Positions 8,651-17,863 of a stretch of DNA of 64,000 nucleotides are shown here, piece after piece. This DNA is from Rhodococcoides fascians NBRC 12155 = LMG 3623. GTDB taxonomy: Bacteria; Actinomycetota; Actinomycetes; Mycobacteriales; Mycobacteriaceae. The notes beneath the pieces were generated by a model, which was not told the origin of the DNA, made no database searches, and worked only from the letters and a program-made list of their open reading frames with translations. Each line of letters begins with the position of its first letter. Within the stretch, counting starts at the first letter, position 1. The stretch is taken from positions 19,686-83,685 of the forward strand of contig NZ_BCWW01000014.1 of NCBI RefSeq assembly GCF_001894785.1. The letters are read 5' to 3'. A program made the translations under genes and the position numbers.

Positions 8651-9832
8651 ATGATGACTCGAACAGTTCTGGTGGCAGGTTCTCGCACTCCGATTGGTAA
8701 ACTCGGAGGCGCATTAGCCTCCCTCAGCGCGGAACAGCTAGGGGCGCACGCGATTCAGCATGCACTCTCCCGTGCAGGGATAGCTGCGTCGACAGTCGAC
8801 ATGGTCATAATGGGCAATGTTGTCCAGGCGGGCGTAGGCCCGAACCCTGCACGCCAGGCAGCGGTCGGGGCGCAGATTCCACTGACGACGCCCGCCGTCA
8901 CTGTCAACAATCTATGCCTGTCAGGCCTTCAGGCTGTGATCGACGGTGATCGACTCATCAAAAGTGGAGAGGCGGACATCGTCGTCGCCGGAGGCATGGA
9001 GTCGATGACCAATGCTCCTCATCTCGTACGGGGTGCGCGAGCTGGATTGCGCTATGGAAGTTCCCGTCTCGAGGACGCATTGGACGCGGACGCTTTGAGG
9101 TGCGCGTTCGATCACGTATCGATGGGTGAGTCGACCGATCGCTACGCGCGAGCCGAGGTCATCGGCCGCGCAGAACAGGACGATTTTGCAGCGCGATCGC
9201 ACCGGCGAGCGGCCGAAGCGACAAGCGACGGCACTTTCGCAAACGAGATCGCACCCATCGACGTCCTCACCAGGCGGGAAACGGTCACCATAACGGACGA
9301 CGAGGGTATCCGCGCCAACGCGACGCCCGCTGCACTGAGCGCCTTGCGACCCGCTTTCGCTGTAGACGGGACCATCACTGCGGGCTCGGCTTCGCAGCTG
9401 TCGGACGGAGCTGCAGCGCTGGTGCTGATGAGTGAATCCAAAGCAACTGCACTTGGCCTGCAGTGGCTGGCTGAAATCGGTCCATCTTCCTTCGTGGCCG
9501 GACCCGACACCTCACTGCTGCATCAGCCATCTCGAGCGATTATTGCGGCGGTGAACAAGGTGCCTGGCATGAAGGTCAGCGATCTGAGCATTATCGAGAT
9601 CAACGAAGCTTTCGCGGCAGTGGCGGTGGCTTCGATGCTCGATCTCGGATTATCAGCCGAGCAGGTCAACGTGCACGGCGGAGCAATAGCTCTCGGTCAC
9701 CCTGTCGGAATGTCAGGTGCACGACTTGTCCTCAGCCTCGCCTTGTCGATGGCTCGACGGGGAGACTCAGTCGGCGCGGCCGCCTTGTGTGGTGGAGGCG
9801 GGCAAGGGAACGCAGTCGTGCTGCGTAGATGA
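8651..9832 (+). CDS. Thiolase (acetyl-CoA C-acyltransferase)
   Basis: 393 residues from the ATG at 8651, which follows GGAAGGAT; the in-frame codons upstream look non-coding. The acyl-accepting Cys is in NNLCLSGLQA, the general-base His in HGGAIALGHPVGMSGAR and the second Cys in CGGGGQGNA. All catalytic residues of degradative/biosynthetic thiolases are therefore present. It transfers an acyl group between CoA esters, often as the last step of ring or side-chain degradation. It stands alone between two gaps, so the link to the P450 operon is only by position. Confidence 0.92.
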   Translation: MMTRTVLVAGSRTPIGKLGGALASLSAEQLGAHAIQHALSRAGIAASTVDMVIMGNVVQAGVGPNPARQAAVGAQIPLTTPAVTVNNLCLSGLQAVIDGDRLIKSGEADIVVAGGMESMTNAPHLVRGARAGLRYGSSRLEDALDADALRCAFDHVSMGESTDRYARAEVIGRAEQDDFAARSHRRAAEATSDGTFANEIAPIDVLTRRETVTITDDEGIRANATPAALSALRPAFAVDGTITAGSASQLSDGAAALVLMSESKATALGLQWLAEIGPSSFVAGPDTSLLHQPSRAIIAAVNKVPGMKVSDLSIIEINEAFAAVAVASMLDLGLSAEQVNVHGGAIALGHPVGMSGARLVLSLALSMARRGDSVGAAALCGGGGQGNAVVLRR

Positions 9833-10255
9833 CCAGTACCAGGCGGCCGTCCGAAGCGGTGCCGATGCCAAGGGATGGCCTCACCTCGCCCCGCGTAAAC
9901 CCCTGTAGTCGAAACCGGCGGGGCGTGCATGAGTTTCAGGACACCCGTGATGCGTGCTTGACGTCGGTGCCTGGTTCGATCCTATTGTGATGCAGCGTAA
10001 ATCGGCAATGACCCATTCCTAGAAGACACGCAATGCTGACGACCACCATCACCCCGATCGGTGCGATTTCGGCCGCGCACCAGATGGTGACTCTGTACAC
10101 CTGAACCGAAGGAAAGATGCCGGACTCGTCATATAGGCAACCACATCTCCCTCCGTTTCGGGCGCAAGGCCGATCAGCACCGTACCGACGAGCAAACGGC
10201 AGTAGCGGTAGACGGTGTCCGTCGGACGACTCCGACTGCGCACAGTGCGAAAACG

Positions 10256-10390
10256 GCAGTTATCGAGGGCGTCGGTGTTGATGCGTCCGCCGGTGCGGGC
10301 GAATTCGATGCGTCCGCGTTGGGCCAGACCGAGGTTGCCGCCTTCGCCGACGACACGCACACGCAGTTAGTTGCCGTTGATGAGCAGGGA
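10256..10390 (-). pseudogene. Fragment of NAD-specific glutamate dehydrogenase (large type)
   Basis: The minus strand encodes LINGN, a stop, then LRVRVVGEGGNLGLAQRG followed by RIEFARTGGRINTDALDN. This is the highly conserved VRVVGEGGNLG / GGRINTDA block of the ~180-kDa NAD-dependent glutamate dehydrogenase of Actinobacteria. Only ~40 of more than 1,500 residues remain; an in-frame stop and unrelated sequence flank them. It is a relic, probably carried in by an earlier rearrangement. The block is distinctive enough that chance similarity is unlikely. Confidence 0.7.
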
Positions 10391-10415
10391 GTGAATGACT
10401 TTCCGCTGTACCACT

Positions 10416-10535
10416 CCCCTTTTTGTGTGAACGTTCACGCGCTTCGGCCTCGCGGAGTAAGGCTTTCTCGATGAACTGTGACCATGATCGGTCGTCTTCG
10501 AGATGCGCTGTGGCTTTGTGGACACCGCGTGCGAG
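10416..10535 (-). pseudogene. Possible relic of a plasmid partition ribbon-helix-helix protein
   Basis: The minus-strand segment with HKATAHLEDDRSWSQFIEKA then LLREAEARERSHKKG resembles the C-terminal helices of small actinobacterial partition proteins (an amphipathic helix, then a charged E-R-x-H-basic tail). The flanking reading frame is low-complexity, and the frame runs into the glutamate dehydrogenase relic. It is weakly supported and could be an unrelated helix-rich fragment. Confidence 0.35.
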
Positions 10536-11372
10536 CGGAGTTAAAACCTGAGGTATGAGAGTCCGGCAACGGCGCGGCGGGTTAGCTCTTGGTGATGTCT
10601 TTGCGCGAGTGGGCGGCGTTTCGATGCCCCATGCACCCGTCAGTATTCCGACCCAAAAAAAGTACACCAACTATTCGATCCATCTGAAGCGCATCCCGCA
10701 GTGATTCGCGGAATCGTTGCCGTGGACGCAAGCCGACGCAACCTGTAGTCGCTGATCTTCCGAACGTTCGGCGCGTTACGTAACACAGCAACTTCGTCGT
10801 GTGACGGCACGCGAACAACTCAGGCCAATACCGAGATGGCGTAGACAAATCACTTGAATAGATCACCAGATCAAACGCACAGGCAGGCAGATGACCACGG
10901 CTACGACACGCGAAACCTGCCGGCTTGACTCAACGCAACCGGCGATCCGCCACTCCGCCGCACAACAACAGCCAGGTTTGTCAGAACAAGCAGCCCATTC
11001 CGTACACCCTTGACGTTTCTGCTGTGATGCGCAACACTCATAACACCACAACGGTACGGGTCTTTTATGCCAGATAAGCCGAGCCTGCAGGACGCCGAAG
11101 GGAAGTCGGATTCGCCTGATGCAAGGACGTCGTCACTGTCAGCGAACTTCGGTCCTCGCTCGTCCGCGGTCGTCGCAGCAGAGACCCGGCGGCGGCACTA
11201 CAGAACTCTGCTCCCCGAGAGACGTAGGAGGGGTCGACCCAGATCCACAATCCAGATGTTGTTGCAGACTTTCCGCCCCACTCCAGCCACATCGCTCGCA
11301 AGCCGCACCGGTAGGCGTGGCCAGCTCGAACCCACTCGATCGAGTGACCTACATTCAAGACAGGAGTTCGTT

Positions 11373-12572
11373 GTGACCCAGTTACAAACCAATGTCGAAT
11401 CGGATGTCGACCTTTTCAGCGCCGAGGTTGTCGACAATCCTTTTCCCGTCTACAAAGAACTCCGGGATCAGGGGGCCGCGGTGTACATGGGCGTACACGA
11501 CTTCTGGCTGCTTTCCCGCTACGAGGACGTTCGCGCCGCTGATGGCGACTGGCAAAAGTTTTCCTCGGCGAGCGGAGTCGCTCTGCTGCCGCAATTCAAC
11601 GCCTTGCTTGAAGGAAGCGTCCTTGCCAGCGACCCACCGGTGCACACCGCCCTGAGAGCAGTTCTCACCGATCAGCTTGCTCCTCGCGCGATCCGCAAGT
11701 TGGGCGAAAACATCCGAGCTCAAGCAAACGAACTAGTCCAATCCGTGGTCGCGGAAGGAACGTTCGACGCGGTGACTCAACTCGCGAGATGTATGCCGGT
11801 GCAGGTGGTGGCCGACCTCATCGGTTTGCCGGAGGAAGGCCGTGAGAACCTCATCCCCGGTGCCGACGCATATTTTCATGCGTTCGGGCCGATGACACCG
11901 GAGCTCGCAGAGCGAGCACCCTACATCGAGACATTCGTCAAATGGATGACCACAGTTGCCAACCGGGAGTATTTGACCCCCGGAAGCTGGGGAACGGCGA
12001 TACTCGACGCGGTCGACGAGGGCCGACTCCGGCAAGAAAGTGCAATTCCCCTGATAAGTGCGTTCCTGGTGGCCGGAATGGACACCACCGTGAACGGAAT
12101 CGGATCGATGCTGCACGTTTTCGCCGATCGGCCCGACGTGTGGGCTGAACTACAGAAGGACCCCACACTCGTCGGCGCGGCATTCGAGGAGGCCCTGCGT
12201 CTTGAGGCACCCGTACAGATCTTCTTCCGGAAGACCACCGTCGACGTCGACGTCGACGGCACTGTAATACCGGCAGGGAGCCGAGTCGGACTGCATTTCG
12301 GCTCCGCCAACCGCGACGAGCGACACTACCCGAACCCAGACCACTTCGATATTCATCGAAACCCACTCGATCACATGGCTTTCGGATACGGAACACACGG
12401 ATGTGCCGGTCAGGGACTTGCCCGTCTTGAAGCCCGCGCGATCACCGAAGCCCTCCTGTCGCAGGTCGAGACAATCGAAATAGCAGGAACTGTCGCACGA
12501 CACTACAACCCGATCATACGAGGTTGGGGCGAGCTACCCGTCGCTGTACGCGCTAGAAAGGAAGCACAGTGA
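11373..12572 (+). CDS. Cytochrome P450, CYP199-like
   Basis: 399 residues from the GTG at 11373, preceded by CAGGAG. The I-helix AGMDTTVNGIG, ExxR (EEALR), SANRDERHYPNPD and haem loop FGYGTHGCAG (Cys344) are intact. The wording of the I-helix, the EAPVQIFFRKTT segment and the RGWGELPV C-terminus recall CYP199 enzymes, which O-demethylate para-methoxybenzoates; the match is from memory. It is followed at a GTGA overlap by its own ferredoxin and then a ferredoxin reductase, a complete class I P450 system. Downstream formaldehyde dehydrogenase genes fit a demethylase role. Confidence 0.92.
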   Translation: MTQLQTNVESDVDLFSAEVVDNPFPVYKELRDQGAAVYMGVHDFWLLSRYEDVRAADGDWQKFSSASGVALLPQFNALLEGSVLASDPPVHTALRAVLTDQLAPRAIRKLGENIRAQANELVQSVVAEGTFDAVTQLARCMPVQVVADLIGLPEEGRENLIPGADAYFHAFGPMTPELAERAPYIETFVKWMTTVANREYLTPGSWGTAILDAVDEGRLRQESAIPLISAFLVAGMDTTVNGIGSMLHVFADRPDVWAELQKDPTLVGAAFEEALRLEAPVQIFFRKTTVDVDVDGTVIPAGSRVGLHFGSANRDERHYPNPDHFDIHRNPLDHMAFGYGTHGCAGQGLARLEARAITEALLSQVETIEIAGTVARHYNPIIRGWGELPVAVRARKEAQ

Positions 12573-12763
12573 AGATCGAAGTCGACCGCAACAAATGCGA
12601 GGGACACGGATTGTGCGAACAAGTGGGTCCACAGGTCTACCAACTCGACGGCGAGGGTGAATTGACGATTCTGCAGCACGATTCGGTCGATCCGGATTTG
12701 CAGGCACAGGCATTGTCGGGAGCGCGATCTTGTCCGGTAGCGGCTCTGATAGTGCATTCATGA
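12569..12763 (+). CDS. P450-associated [3Fe-4S]-type ferredoxin (CxxHxxC)
   Basis: 64 residues, GTG start overlapping the P450 stop by 4 bp. The cluster motif is CEGHGLC with a distal SCP, so the second cluster Cys of a [4Fe-4S] site is replaced by His (CxxHxxC...CP). Such actinobacterial ferredoxins feed P450s, and the residue at this position tunes the cluster. It should shuttle single electrons from the reductase encoded next to the P450 upstream. It is of the usual length and acidic, as expected for P450 docking. Confidence 0.93.
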   Translation: MKIEVDRNKCEGHGLCEQVGPQVYQLDGEGELTILQHDSVDPDLQAQALSGARSCPVAALIVHS

Positions 12764-13926
12764 CATCGGGTGCATCCATGATGCGCAAGATCGTCGTGGT
12801 GGGTGGCTCGATAGCAGCAGTCACCGCGGCGGACTCGCTACGCACGAATGGTTACGACGGTCTCCTTTCCGTCGTGTCGGCAGAGAGCGAGCCCCCTTAT
12901 TCCCGGGTTCCGTTGTCCAAGGGCGTGCTCGCGGGCTCGCAGGACCCGCAATCGGTGTGGCTCCAATCCCTGCCCGAGGACGTCGAGGTGTTGTTGAATG
13001 CACGGGCTACCGGACTCAACATACAGAGCCGGCGGGTCACACTTGCACATGGTGGTTCGCTGCGCTATGACGGTCTCGTGATTGCAACGGGGGCTGCCGC
13101 GCGACAACTCGCCGCGCCGGGACAGGCGGGAGAGTTGGTCGTTCGCGACCTTGCGGACGCACGTGCTATTGCCGCCCGCGCCAAGTCGGCATCGAACGCA
13201 GTAGTGGTTGGAGCTGGCTTCCTTGGCATGGAGGTTGCGTCAACACTTGTTTCACTGGGCTTGGACGTGACGGTGATCGATAGAGAGCCGCCCCTCGAAC
13301 GCTTGCTGGGCCGATGGTTGGCGTCTTTCATCGTCGACACCGCCTCATCTACGGGCGTCCGGTTCCTAACCTCACCCTCGGGCGTGAAGCTTGTCGGCAA
13401 CCCTGTCGAGGGTGTGATGCTCGGAAACGGCACATCCGTCTACGCAGACCTGATCGTCACGGCGGCGGGCGACGTGCCGGCTGTCGACTGGCTCTCCACC
13501 TCAGGTCTTCGTATTGCGGGCGGCCTAGTCATCGACGGTTGTTGCCGAGCGGCGTCCGGTGTCGTCGCCGCCGGCGACGTCACCGTACAAGAGGTTGCCC
13601 CGGGTCTACTCAAGAGAACTCCGCACTGGACGAGCGCGGTGGAACAGGCTCGAACTGCTGCCAGATTTTTACTGAATCCGACGGACACCAGGCCCTATGT
13701 CAGCGATCCATACTTCTGGACCGAGCAATTCGGACTCGACGTGAAGATCAGTGGGCATCTACCCCTGACGGGAAGCCCGCTCGTGGTGGCGGGTGATCCC
13801 GCAGACCGGACTGCACTGCTGCAGTGGTCCTCGCCCACAGGCTCCCACGCGGCTGTAGCTATTAACTATCGAATACCGGTGATTAAACTTAAGAAAATGC
13901 GTGGGCTGACACTCAGCAGGCATTAA
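12760..13926 (+). CDS. Ferredoxin reductase, FAD/NAD(P)-binding
   Basis: 388 residues from the ATG at 12760 (ATGA overlap with the ferredoxin stop); an ATG pair at 12778/12781 is also possible. The FAD-binding motif is VVVGGSIAAVTAA, a second Rossmann site is VVVGAGFLGMEVAS, and ATG-type and GD motifs (VVAAGDVT) are present. The domain order is that of rhodocoxin/putidaredoxin reductases. It transfers electrons from NAD(P)H to the CxxHxxC ferredoxin and so to the CYP199-like P450; the three genes form one translationally coupled operon. The first glycine motif is GGSIAA rather than GxGxxG. Confidence 0.9.
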   Translation: MTSGASMMRKIVVVGGSIAAVTAADSLRTNGYDGLLSVVSAESEPPYSRVPLSKGVLAGSQDPQSVWLQSLPEDVEVLLNARATGLNIQSRRVTLAHGGSLRYDGLVIATGAAARQLAAPGQAGELVVRDLADARAIAARAKSASNAVVVGAGFLGMEVASTLVSLGLDVTVIDREPPLERLLGRWLASFIVDTASSTGVRFLTSPSGVKLVGNPVEGVMLGNGTSVYADLIVTAAGDVPAVDWLSTSGLRIAGGLVIDGCCRAASGVVAAGDVTVQEVAPGLLKRTPHWTSAVEQARTAARFLLNPTDTRPYVSDPYFWTEQFGLDVKISGHLPLTGSPLVVAGDPADRTALLQWSSPTGSHAAVAINYRIPVIKLKKMRGLTLSRH

Positions 13927-14267
13927 ATCAACGCCCATTGCATGGGCATCTTCATGTGTCAGCGGTCCGATTAGACGTCGTGCTGCCGCAGCACAATGCC
14001 GTATGAACTAGGAACACAACTTCGATGAAGAATGAACGGAACCGCACTGTTACTCTACATAGACCAAAATTTTTCCTGATGTAAGAGCCATCGCTACCCG
14101 TCTGTGGGAATGAAAGACGAGCCAGTGTGAATGCAGGAAACGTCGGCCGTAAATGCAACCATGGCGCGCCGAACACTCGCGCCCAAATACATTGTAGCGG
14201 CGCGCTGCCCTATCCCCCGGACAAACAACATATACCCAGCTGGATAATTGATGTTTGGAGAACAAAC
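13927..14267. other. Intergenic region with two small inverted repeats
   Basis: No gene seen. Inverted repeats lie at 13933-13947 (GCCCAT-N3-ATGGGC) and 13980-13994 (GTGCTGC-N-GCAGCAC). The first could end the ferredoxin reductase transcript and the second could be an operator. TTTGGAG at 14254-14260 is the ribosome-binding site of the next gene. Confidence 0.45.
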
Positions 14268-15356
14268 ATGGCTCACTCCATTGTTCGTGGCGTCATTGCC
14301 CGATACAAAGATGCCGAAGTGGAGCTCGTCCACATCGCCATCCCCGACCCCGGCCCTAACGACGTTGTCATAAAAGTTCAAACCTGCGGGGTCTGCCACA
14401 CTGACCTCACGTACCGCGACGGCGGCATCAACGACGAATTTCCGTTCCTCCTCGGCCACGAAGCCGCCGGCATCGTCGAGACCATTGGCGACGCCGTCAC
14501 CCACGTGTCCGTCGGCGACTTCGTCGTCCTGAACTGGCGCGCGGTCTGCGGGGAATGCCGCGCCTGCAAGCGCGGCCGCCCCTGGTACTGCTTCGACACC
14601 CACAACGCCTCGAAGAAGATGACCCTCACCGACGGCACCGAACTCACCCCCGCCCTGGGGATCGGCTCGTTCGCCGACAAGACCCTCGTCCACGAAGGTC
14701 AATGCACCAAGGTTGACCCGACCGCTGACCCCGCCGTCGTCGGCCTGCTCGGCTGCGGTGTGATGGCCGGACTCGGAGCCGCGATGAACACCGGCCACGT
14801 TTCCCGCGGTGACTCGGTCGCAGTGATCGGCTGCGGCGGAGTCGGGGACGCCGCCATCGCAGGAGCGGCCCTCGCTGGAGCGTCGATCATCATCGCGATC
14901 GACCGCGACGACACCAAACTCGCCTGGGCGAAGGAACTCGGTGCCACCCACACCGTCAACGCCTCCCACACCGCCCCGATCGACGCTGTCAAAAATCTCA
15001 CCGACGGCCACGGTGCCGACGTCGTCATCGACGCTGTCGGGCGTCCGGAAACCTGGAAGCAGGCGTTCTACAGTCGCGATCTCGCCGGCACCGTCGTGCT
15101 CGTCGGTGTCCCCACCCCGGACATGCGGGTCGAGATGCCGCTTATCGACTTCTTCTCCCACGGCGGGCAACTCAAGTCTTCCTGGTACGGCGACTGCCTT
15201 CCCGAACGCGACTTTCCTACACTCGTCGACCTCTATACCCAGGGTCGCCTCCCGCTGGAGAAGTTCGTCACCGAACGCATCGGAATCGGCGACGTCGAAA
15301 AGGCGTTCCGCTACATGCACGCCGGTAAAGTCCTCCGATCTGTTGTCGTCTTGTGA
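14268..15356 (+). CDS. mscR: S-(hydroxymethyl)mycothiol dehydrogenase
   Basis: 362 residues. The start at 14268 is chosen for TTTGGAG upstream and because the family begins MAHSIVRGVIA. The catalytic zinc site is CGVCHTDLTYR with GHEAAGIVE, the structural zinc site is CGECRACKRGRPWYC and the Rossmann motif is GCGGVGDAA. The family oxidises the formaldehyde adduct of mycothiol, the actinobacterial thiol, to S-formylmycothiol with NAD. It overlaps by 4 bp a metallo-beta-lactamase-fold gene, a pairing seen around the mycobacterial homologue. With FdhA it gives the region two formaldehyde-oxidising routes. Confidence 0.9.
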   Translation: MAHSIVRGVIARYKDAEVELVHIAIPDPGPNDVVIKVQTCGVCHTDLTYRDGGINDEFPFLLGHEAAGIVETIGDAVTHVSVGDFVVLNWRAVCGECRACKRGRPWYCFDTHNASKKMTLTDGTELTPALGIGSFADKTLVHEGQCTKVDPTADPAVVGLLGCGVMAGLGAAMNTGHVSRGDSVAVIGCGGVGDAAIAGAALAGASIIIAIDRDDTKLAWAKELGATHTVNASHTAPIDAVKNLTDGHGADVVIDAVGRPETWKQAFYSRDLAGTVVLVGVPTPDMRVEMPLIDFFSHGGQLKSSWYGDCLPERDFPTLVDLYTQGRLPLEKFVTERIGIGDVEKAFRYMHAGKVLRSVVVL

Positions 15357-16009
15357 CCGTTGAGACGCTCCTCAGCACGAATGGATTGCGGATCGAGCGG
15401 ATCGTGACTTCTGGGATGGTCGAGCTCGAAGGCGACACATGGGAGCTCGAAAACAACATCTATCTTATCGGTGACGACACCGACGTGGTCCTCGTGGACG
15501 CCGCCCATACGGCTCAGCCGATCGTCGACGGCGTTGCTGGACGCCACCTCAATGCCGTCATTTGCACCCACGGCCACAACGATCACATCACCCTCGCCCC
15601 CAAACTCGGTCACGAGATGCATGCACCGATCCTGCTGCACCCTGCCGACGACCTGCTTTGGAAACAGACCCATCCCAACGTTACCCACTGGACCCTCGAC
15701 GACAGACAACGAATCGCAGTCGCCGGTACCGATATTGAAGTCATCCACACCCCAGGGCACTCACCTGGATCGGTCTGTCTGTATTTGCCCGAAGCTGGTG
15801 TCTTGTTTTCGGGAGATGCTCTCTACTCGGGCGGGCCAGGCGCTACCGAGCGGACGTTTTCTGACTTTCCGGCGATCCTCGGATCGACACATGACCGGTT
15901 GTTCGCGCTCCCCGACGAGACCAAAGTCCTCACTGGTCACGGCACAGGAGCCGCCATCGGCATCGAATCGCCCCATCTCGCCGACTGGATCGCCCAGAAG
16001 CCGAACTAA
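15353..16009 (+). CDS. Metallo-beta-lactamase-fold hydrolase, partner of the mycothiol dehydrogenase
   Basis: 218 residues, GTG start overlapping the dehydrogenase stop (GTGA). The metal ligands are present: THGHNDH (HxHxDH), HTPGHSPGS, FSGDALYSGG and a late TGHG. The fold is that of glyoxalase II-type thioesterases. Next to a hydroxymethylmycothiol dehydrogenase, the natural role is hydrolysis of S-formylmycothiol to formate and mycothiol. This is inferred from fold and position. The length is normal for the group and no export signal is visible. Confidence 0.88.
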   Translation: MTVETLLSTNGLRIERIVTSGMVELEGDTWELENNIYLIGDDTDVVLVDAAHTAQPIVDGVAGRHLNAVICTHGHNDHITLAPKLGHEMHAPILLHPADDLLWKQTHPNVTHWTLDDRQRIAVAGTDIEVIHTPGHSPGSVCLYLPEAGVLFSGDALYSGGPGATERTFSDFPAILGSTHDRLFALPDETKVLTGHGTGAAIGIESPHLADWIAQKPN

Positions 16010-16151
16010 CTCACTGGTGTCGTGCTCGATCCGTCCAAGCACTCCTTCGGCCACCTCGATAAGGAGCTCCAGCACGCGCGCCAGCGCGAGCCCTTCGGTG
16101 GCCAACCGGGCCGCACGCGGATCCTTGGCGGGAAGCTGAGCGGTTTCGCGG
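16010..16151 (-). pseudogene. Remnant of an unidentified gene cut by the insertion sequence
   Basis: On the minus strand a helix-rich reading frame (QLPAKDPRAARLATEGLALA, then RVLELLIEVAEGVLG) runs out of the left end of the IS256 element toward lower coordinates and continues into the 3' end of the hydrolase gene. It looks like real protein sequence without a start. I do not recognise the family. The insertion sequence may have split it; a matching half was not found right of 17523. Confidence 0.35.
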
Positions 16152-16182
16152 GAGTTTCCGATTACGGTGGATCCGACCTCGG
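16152..16182. repeat. Left terminal inverted repeat of the IS256-family element
   Basis: It begins GAGTTTCCGATTACGG and continues TGGATCCGACCTCGG. It matches the reverse complement of 17491-17523 with a few mismatches and one extra base. Confidence 0.7.
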
Positions 16183-16188
16183 TGTCGG

Positions 16189-17451
16189 TTAGTTACCGTT
16201 CGGGGTGATGCGTCCATCGAAGGTGATTGCGAACGCGTTCAGCGCTGGCTTCCACCTGATCGACCATCGTGCCTTACCTTTGCCTGTGGGGTCCAGTGCC
16301 CGCGTGGCGAGATACAGACATTCGAGGGCTGACTGCTCTGCCGGAAAGTGCCTACGGGCCCGCACAGCACGCCTGTAGCGTGCCTTGACGGACTCGATCG
16401 CATTCGTCGAGCAGATCACCCGCCTGATCTCGACGTCGTAATCCAGGAACGGCACAAACTCGCTCCACGCGGTGTCCCACGTCTTGGTGATAGCCGGATA
16501 CTGCTGACCCCACTTCGTCATGAACTCGGTGAACCGTTCCCTCGCAGCAGACTCCGACGGAGTGGTGTAGACCGAACGCAGATTACGCGACATCTCATCC
16601 CAAAACTTCCGGGACGCGAACCGAAAAGGTGTTGCGTATCAGATGAATAATGCATGTCTACACCGCCGCCAACTCCCACACGGTGTTGATCGCATCCGAC
16701 AGGCCCTTCAGGCCGTCGCAGACAACGGTGCAGACATCCCGACTCCGCGGTTCTTGATCTCTGTGAGAACCGAGAGCCAGAACTTCGCACCCTCTCCGCC
16801 GTCGCCGGCCCAAATCTCGAGAATGTCGCGTTCACCGTTGACGGTGACACCGATCGCGACATACATCGGCCGGTTCGTGACCTGCCCGTCCCGCACTTTC
16901 ACGTGCACGGCAGCGATGAACATCACCGGGTACACCCGCTCGAGTGGCCGGTTCTGCCACTTGGTCATCTCTCCGACAACTTTGTCGGTGATGCGGGAGA
17001 TGGTGTCCTTCGACACCGTCGCACCGTAGATGTCCTGGAAGTGCGCGGACACCTCGCCGGTCGTCAAACCCTTTGCTGTGAGCGACAATACGATTTCGTC
17101 GATACCTGTCAGGCGTCGTTGCCGCTTCTTGACTATCTGCGGTGCGAGCGAGGAATCGGTATCGCGCGGGACCTCGATCTCTACCGGTCCGATCTCGGTG
17201 AGCACCGTCTTCGAGCGGGTGCCGTTTCGGGAGTTGCCGCTGCCCCGGGCCGGCGACATCGTGCTTGTCGTAGTCGAGGTGCTCGGTCATCTCCGCATCC
17301 AACGCGGTTCGAGGACGTTCTTCGTGAGCTGATTAAGCAGCCCGTTCGGGCCCATCAACTTGATTCCTTGTTCCTTGGCCTGAGCCAGGAGCTGCTCGGC
17401 CAACTGCTTCTGATCCACCTCATCCGCCCTGGGATCCAATGTTTCGGTCAT
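16189..17451 (-). pseudogene. IS256-family (mutator) transposase, multiply frameshifted
   Basis: The pieces assemble to a normal-length transposase of about 420 residues. Part one runs from MTETLDPRADEVDQKQL to NVLEPRW, part two from ARGSGNSRNGTRSKTV through DTISRITDKVVGEM and AAVHVKVRDGQ to ILTEIKNRGVG, and part three from MSRNLRSVYT through VICSTNAIESVKARYRRAVR to the C-terminus. Frame changes occur near 17306, near 17260, near 16740 and near 16620. A TAG replaces the expected Gln codon in WELAAV-QTCIIHLIRNTF near 16660. The gene cannot give an active enzyme. Confidence 0.88.
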
Positions 17452-17490
17452 CATCGATCCTTCCCGCCGAGCTCAGCTCGGCGTGTCGAA

Positions 17491-17523
17491 CCAAGGACCG
17501 GATCCACCGTTATTCAGAGAGTC
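17491..17523. repeat. Right terminal inverted repeat of the IS256-family element
   Basis: Reverse complement begins GACTCTCTGAATAACGG and continues TGGATCCGGTCCTTGG, pairing with 16152-16182. It lies 40 bp upstream of the transposase start. Confidence 0.7.
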
Positions 17524-17863
17524 CCCCGTGGTGCGTTCCACTGTGATCTGACCAATATGAGGCCAGTCCCAGCTCGTCTCGTCGGCGAGCAGTGGGTCGC
17601 ATGGAGATGGTCGATCCCCGGCTACGGCCTACTCGCGCCGTAGCCCGGAGGGTTTCTCGGCGACGGGGTCATTCGCGGACGGGGACAGACGGCCGACGGT
17701 GTGATGACGATAGTTGATCGCCGCGATCGAGGTGCCGGAGGTGGCTGTCGAACACAGCGCATCCGAGCGACCGGATACAGACCAGCTGGTTGCTAGCGCG
17801 ATGAGCGAGGAGTCGTTACGGTGCCTAGTTACCGATGGCACCGAGATCTAGGAGGCAGAGCAG
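17524..17863. other. Intergenic region between the insertion sequence and an SDR
   Basis: No gene could be supported on either strand. The only functional signal seen is the AGGAGG ribosome-binding site at about 17850-17855. Confidence 0.5.

Larger units (their letters stand above)
9833..11372. other. Decayed intergenic stretch with gene relics
   Basis: About 1.5 kb with no intact gene. It contains the relics listed at 10256-10390 and 10416-10535. The 306 bp in front of the P450 at 11373 are open in the P450 frame, but the translation is low-complexity and Arg/Ser-rich and lacks a good start, so it is not counted as coding. Confidence 0.6.
16152..17523. mobile_element. IS256-family insertion sequence, inactive
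   Basis: About 1.37 kb bounded by imperfect inverted repeats (16152-16182 and 17491-17523) that share the core ACGGTGGATCCG. It contains a single transposase gene on the minus strand, broken by several frameshifts and a stop. The size and transposase are those of IS256-family elements. No obvious 8-9-bp target duplication was seen beside the repeats, which fits an old or rearranged copy. Confidence 0.8.

Noticed and set aside
10582..10866. 94-residue minus-strand ORF in the decayed gap
   Set aside because: Its composition is uneven, no ribosome-binding site or motif was found, and it lies among relics.
11067..11372. N-terminal extension of the CYP199-like P450
   Set aside because: The frame is open, but the translation is Arg/Ser-rich and unlike P450 sequence. 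The GTG at 11373 has a good ribosome-binding site and gives the family's usual length.
14094..15320. 408-residue minus-strand ORF opposite the mycothiol dehydrogenase
   Set aside because: It is the shadow of a strongly conserved dehydrogenase gene; the Asp/Gly/Val-rich translation is typical of the antisense of high-GC genes.
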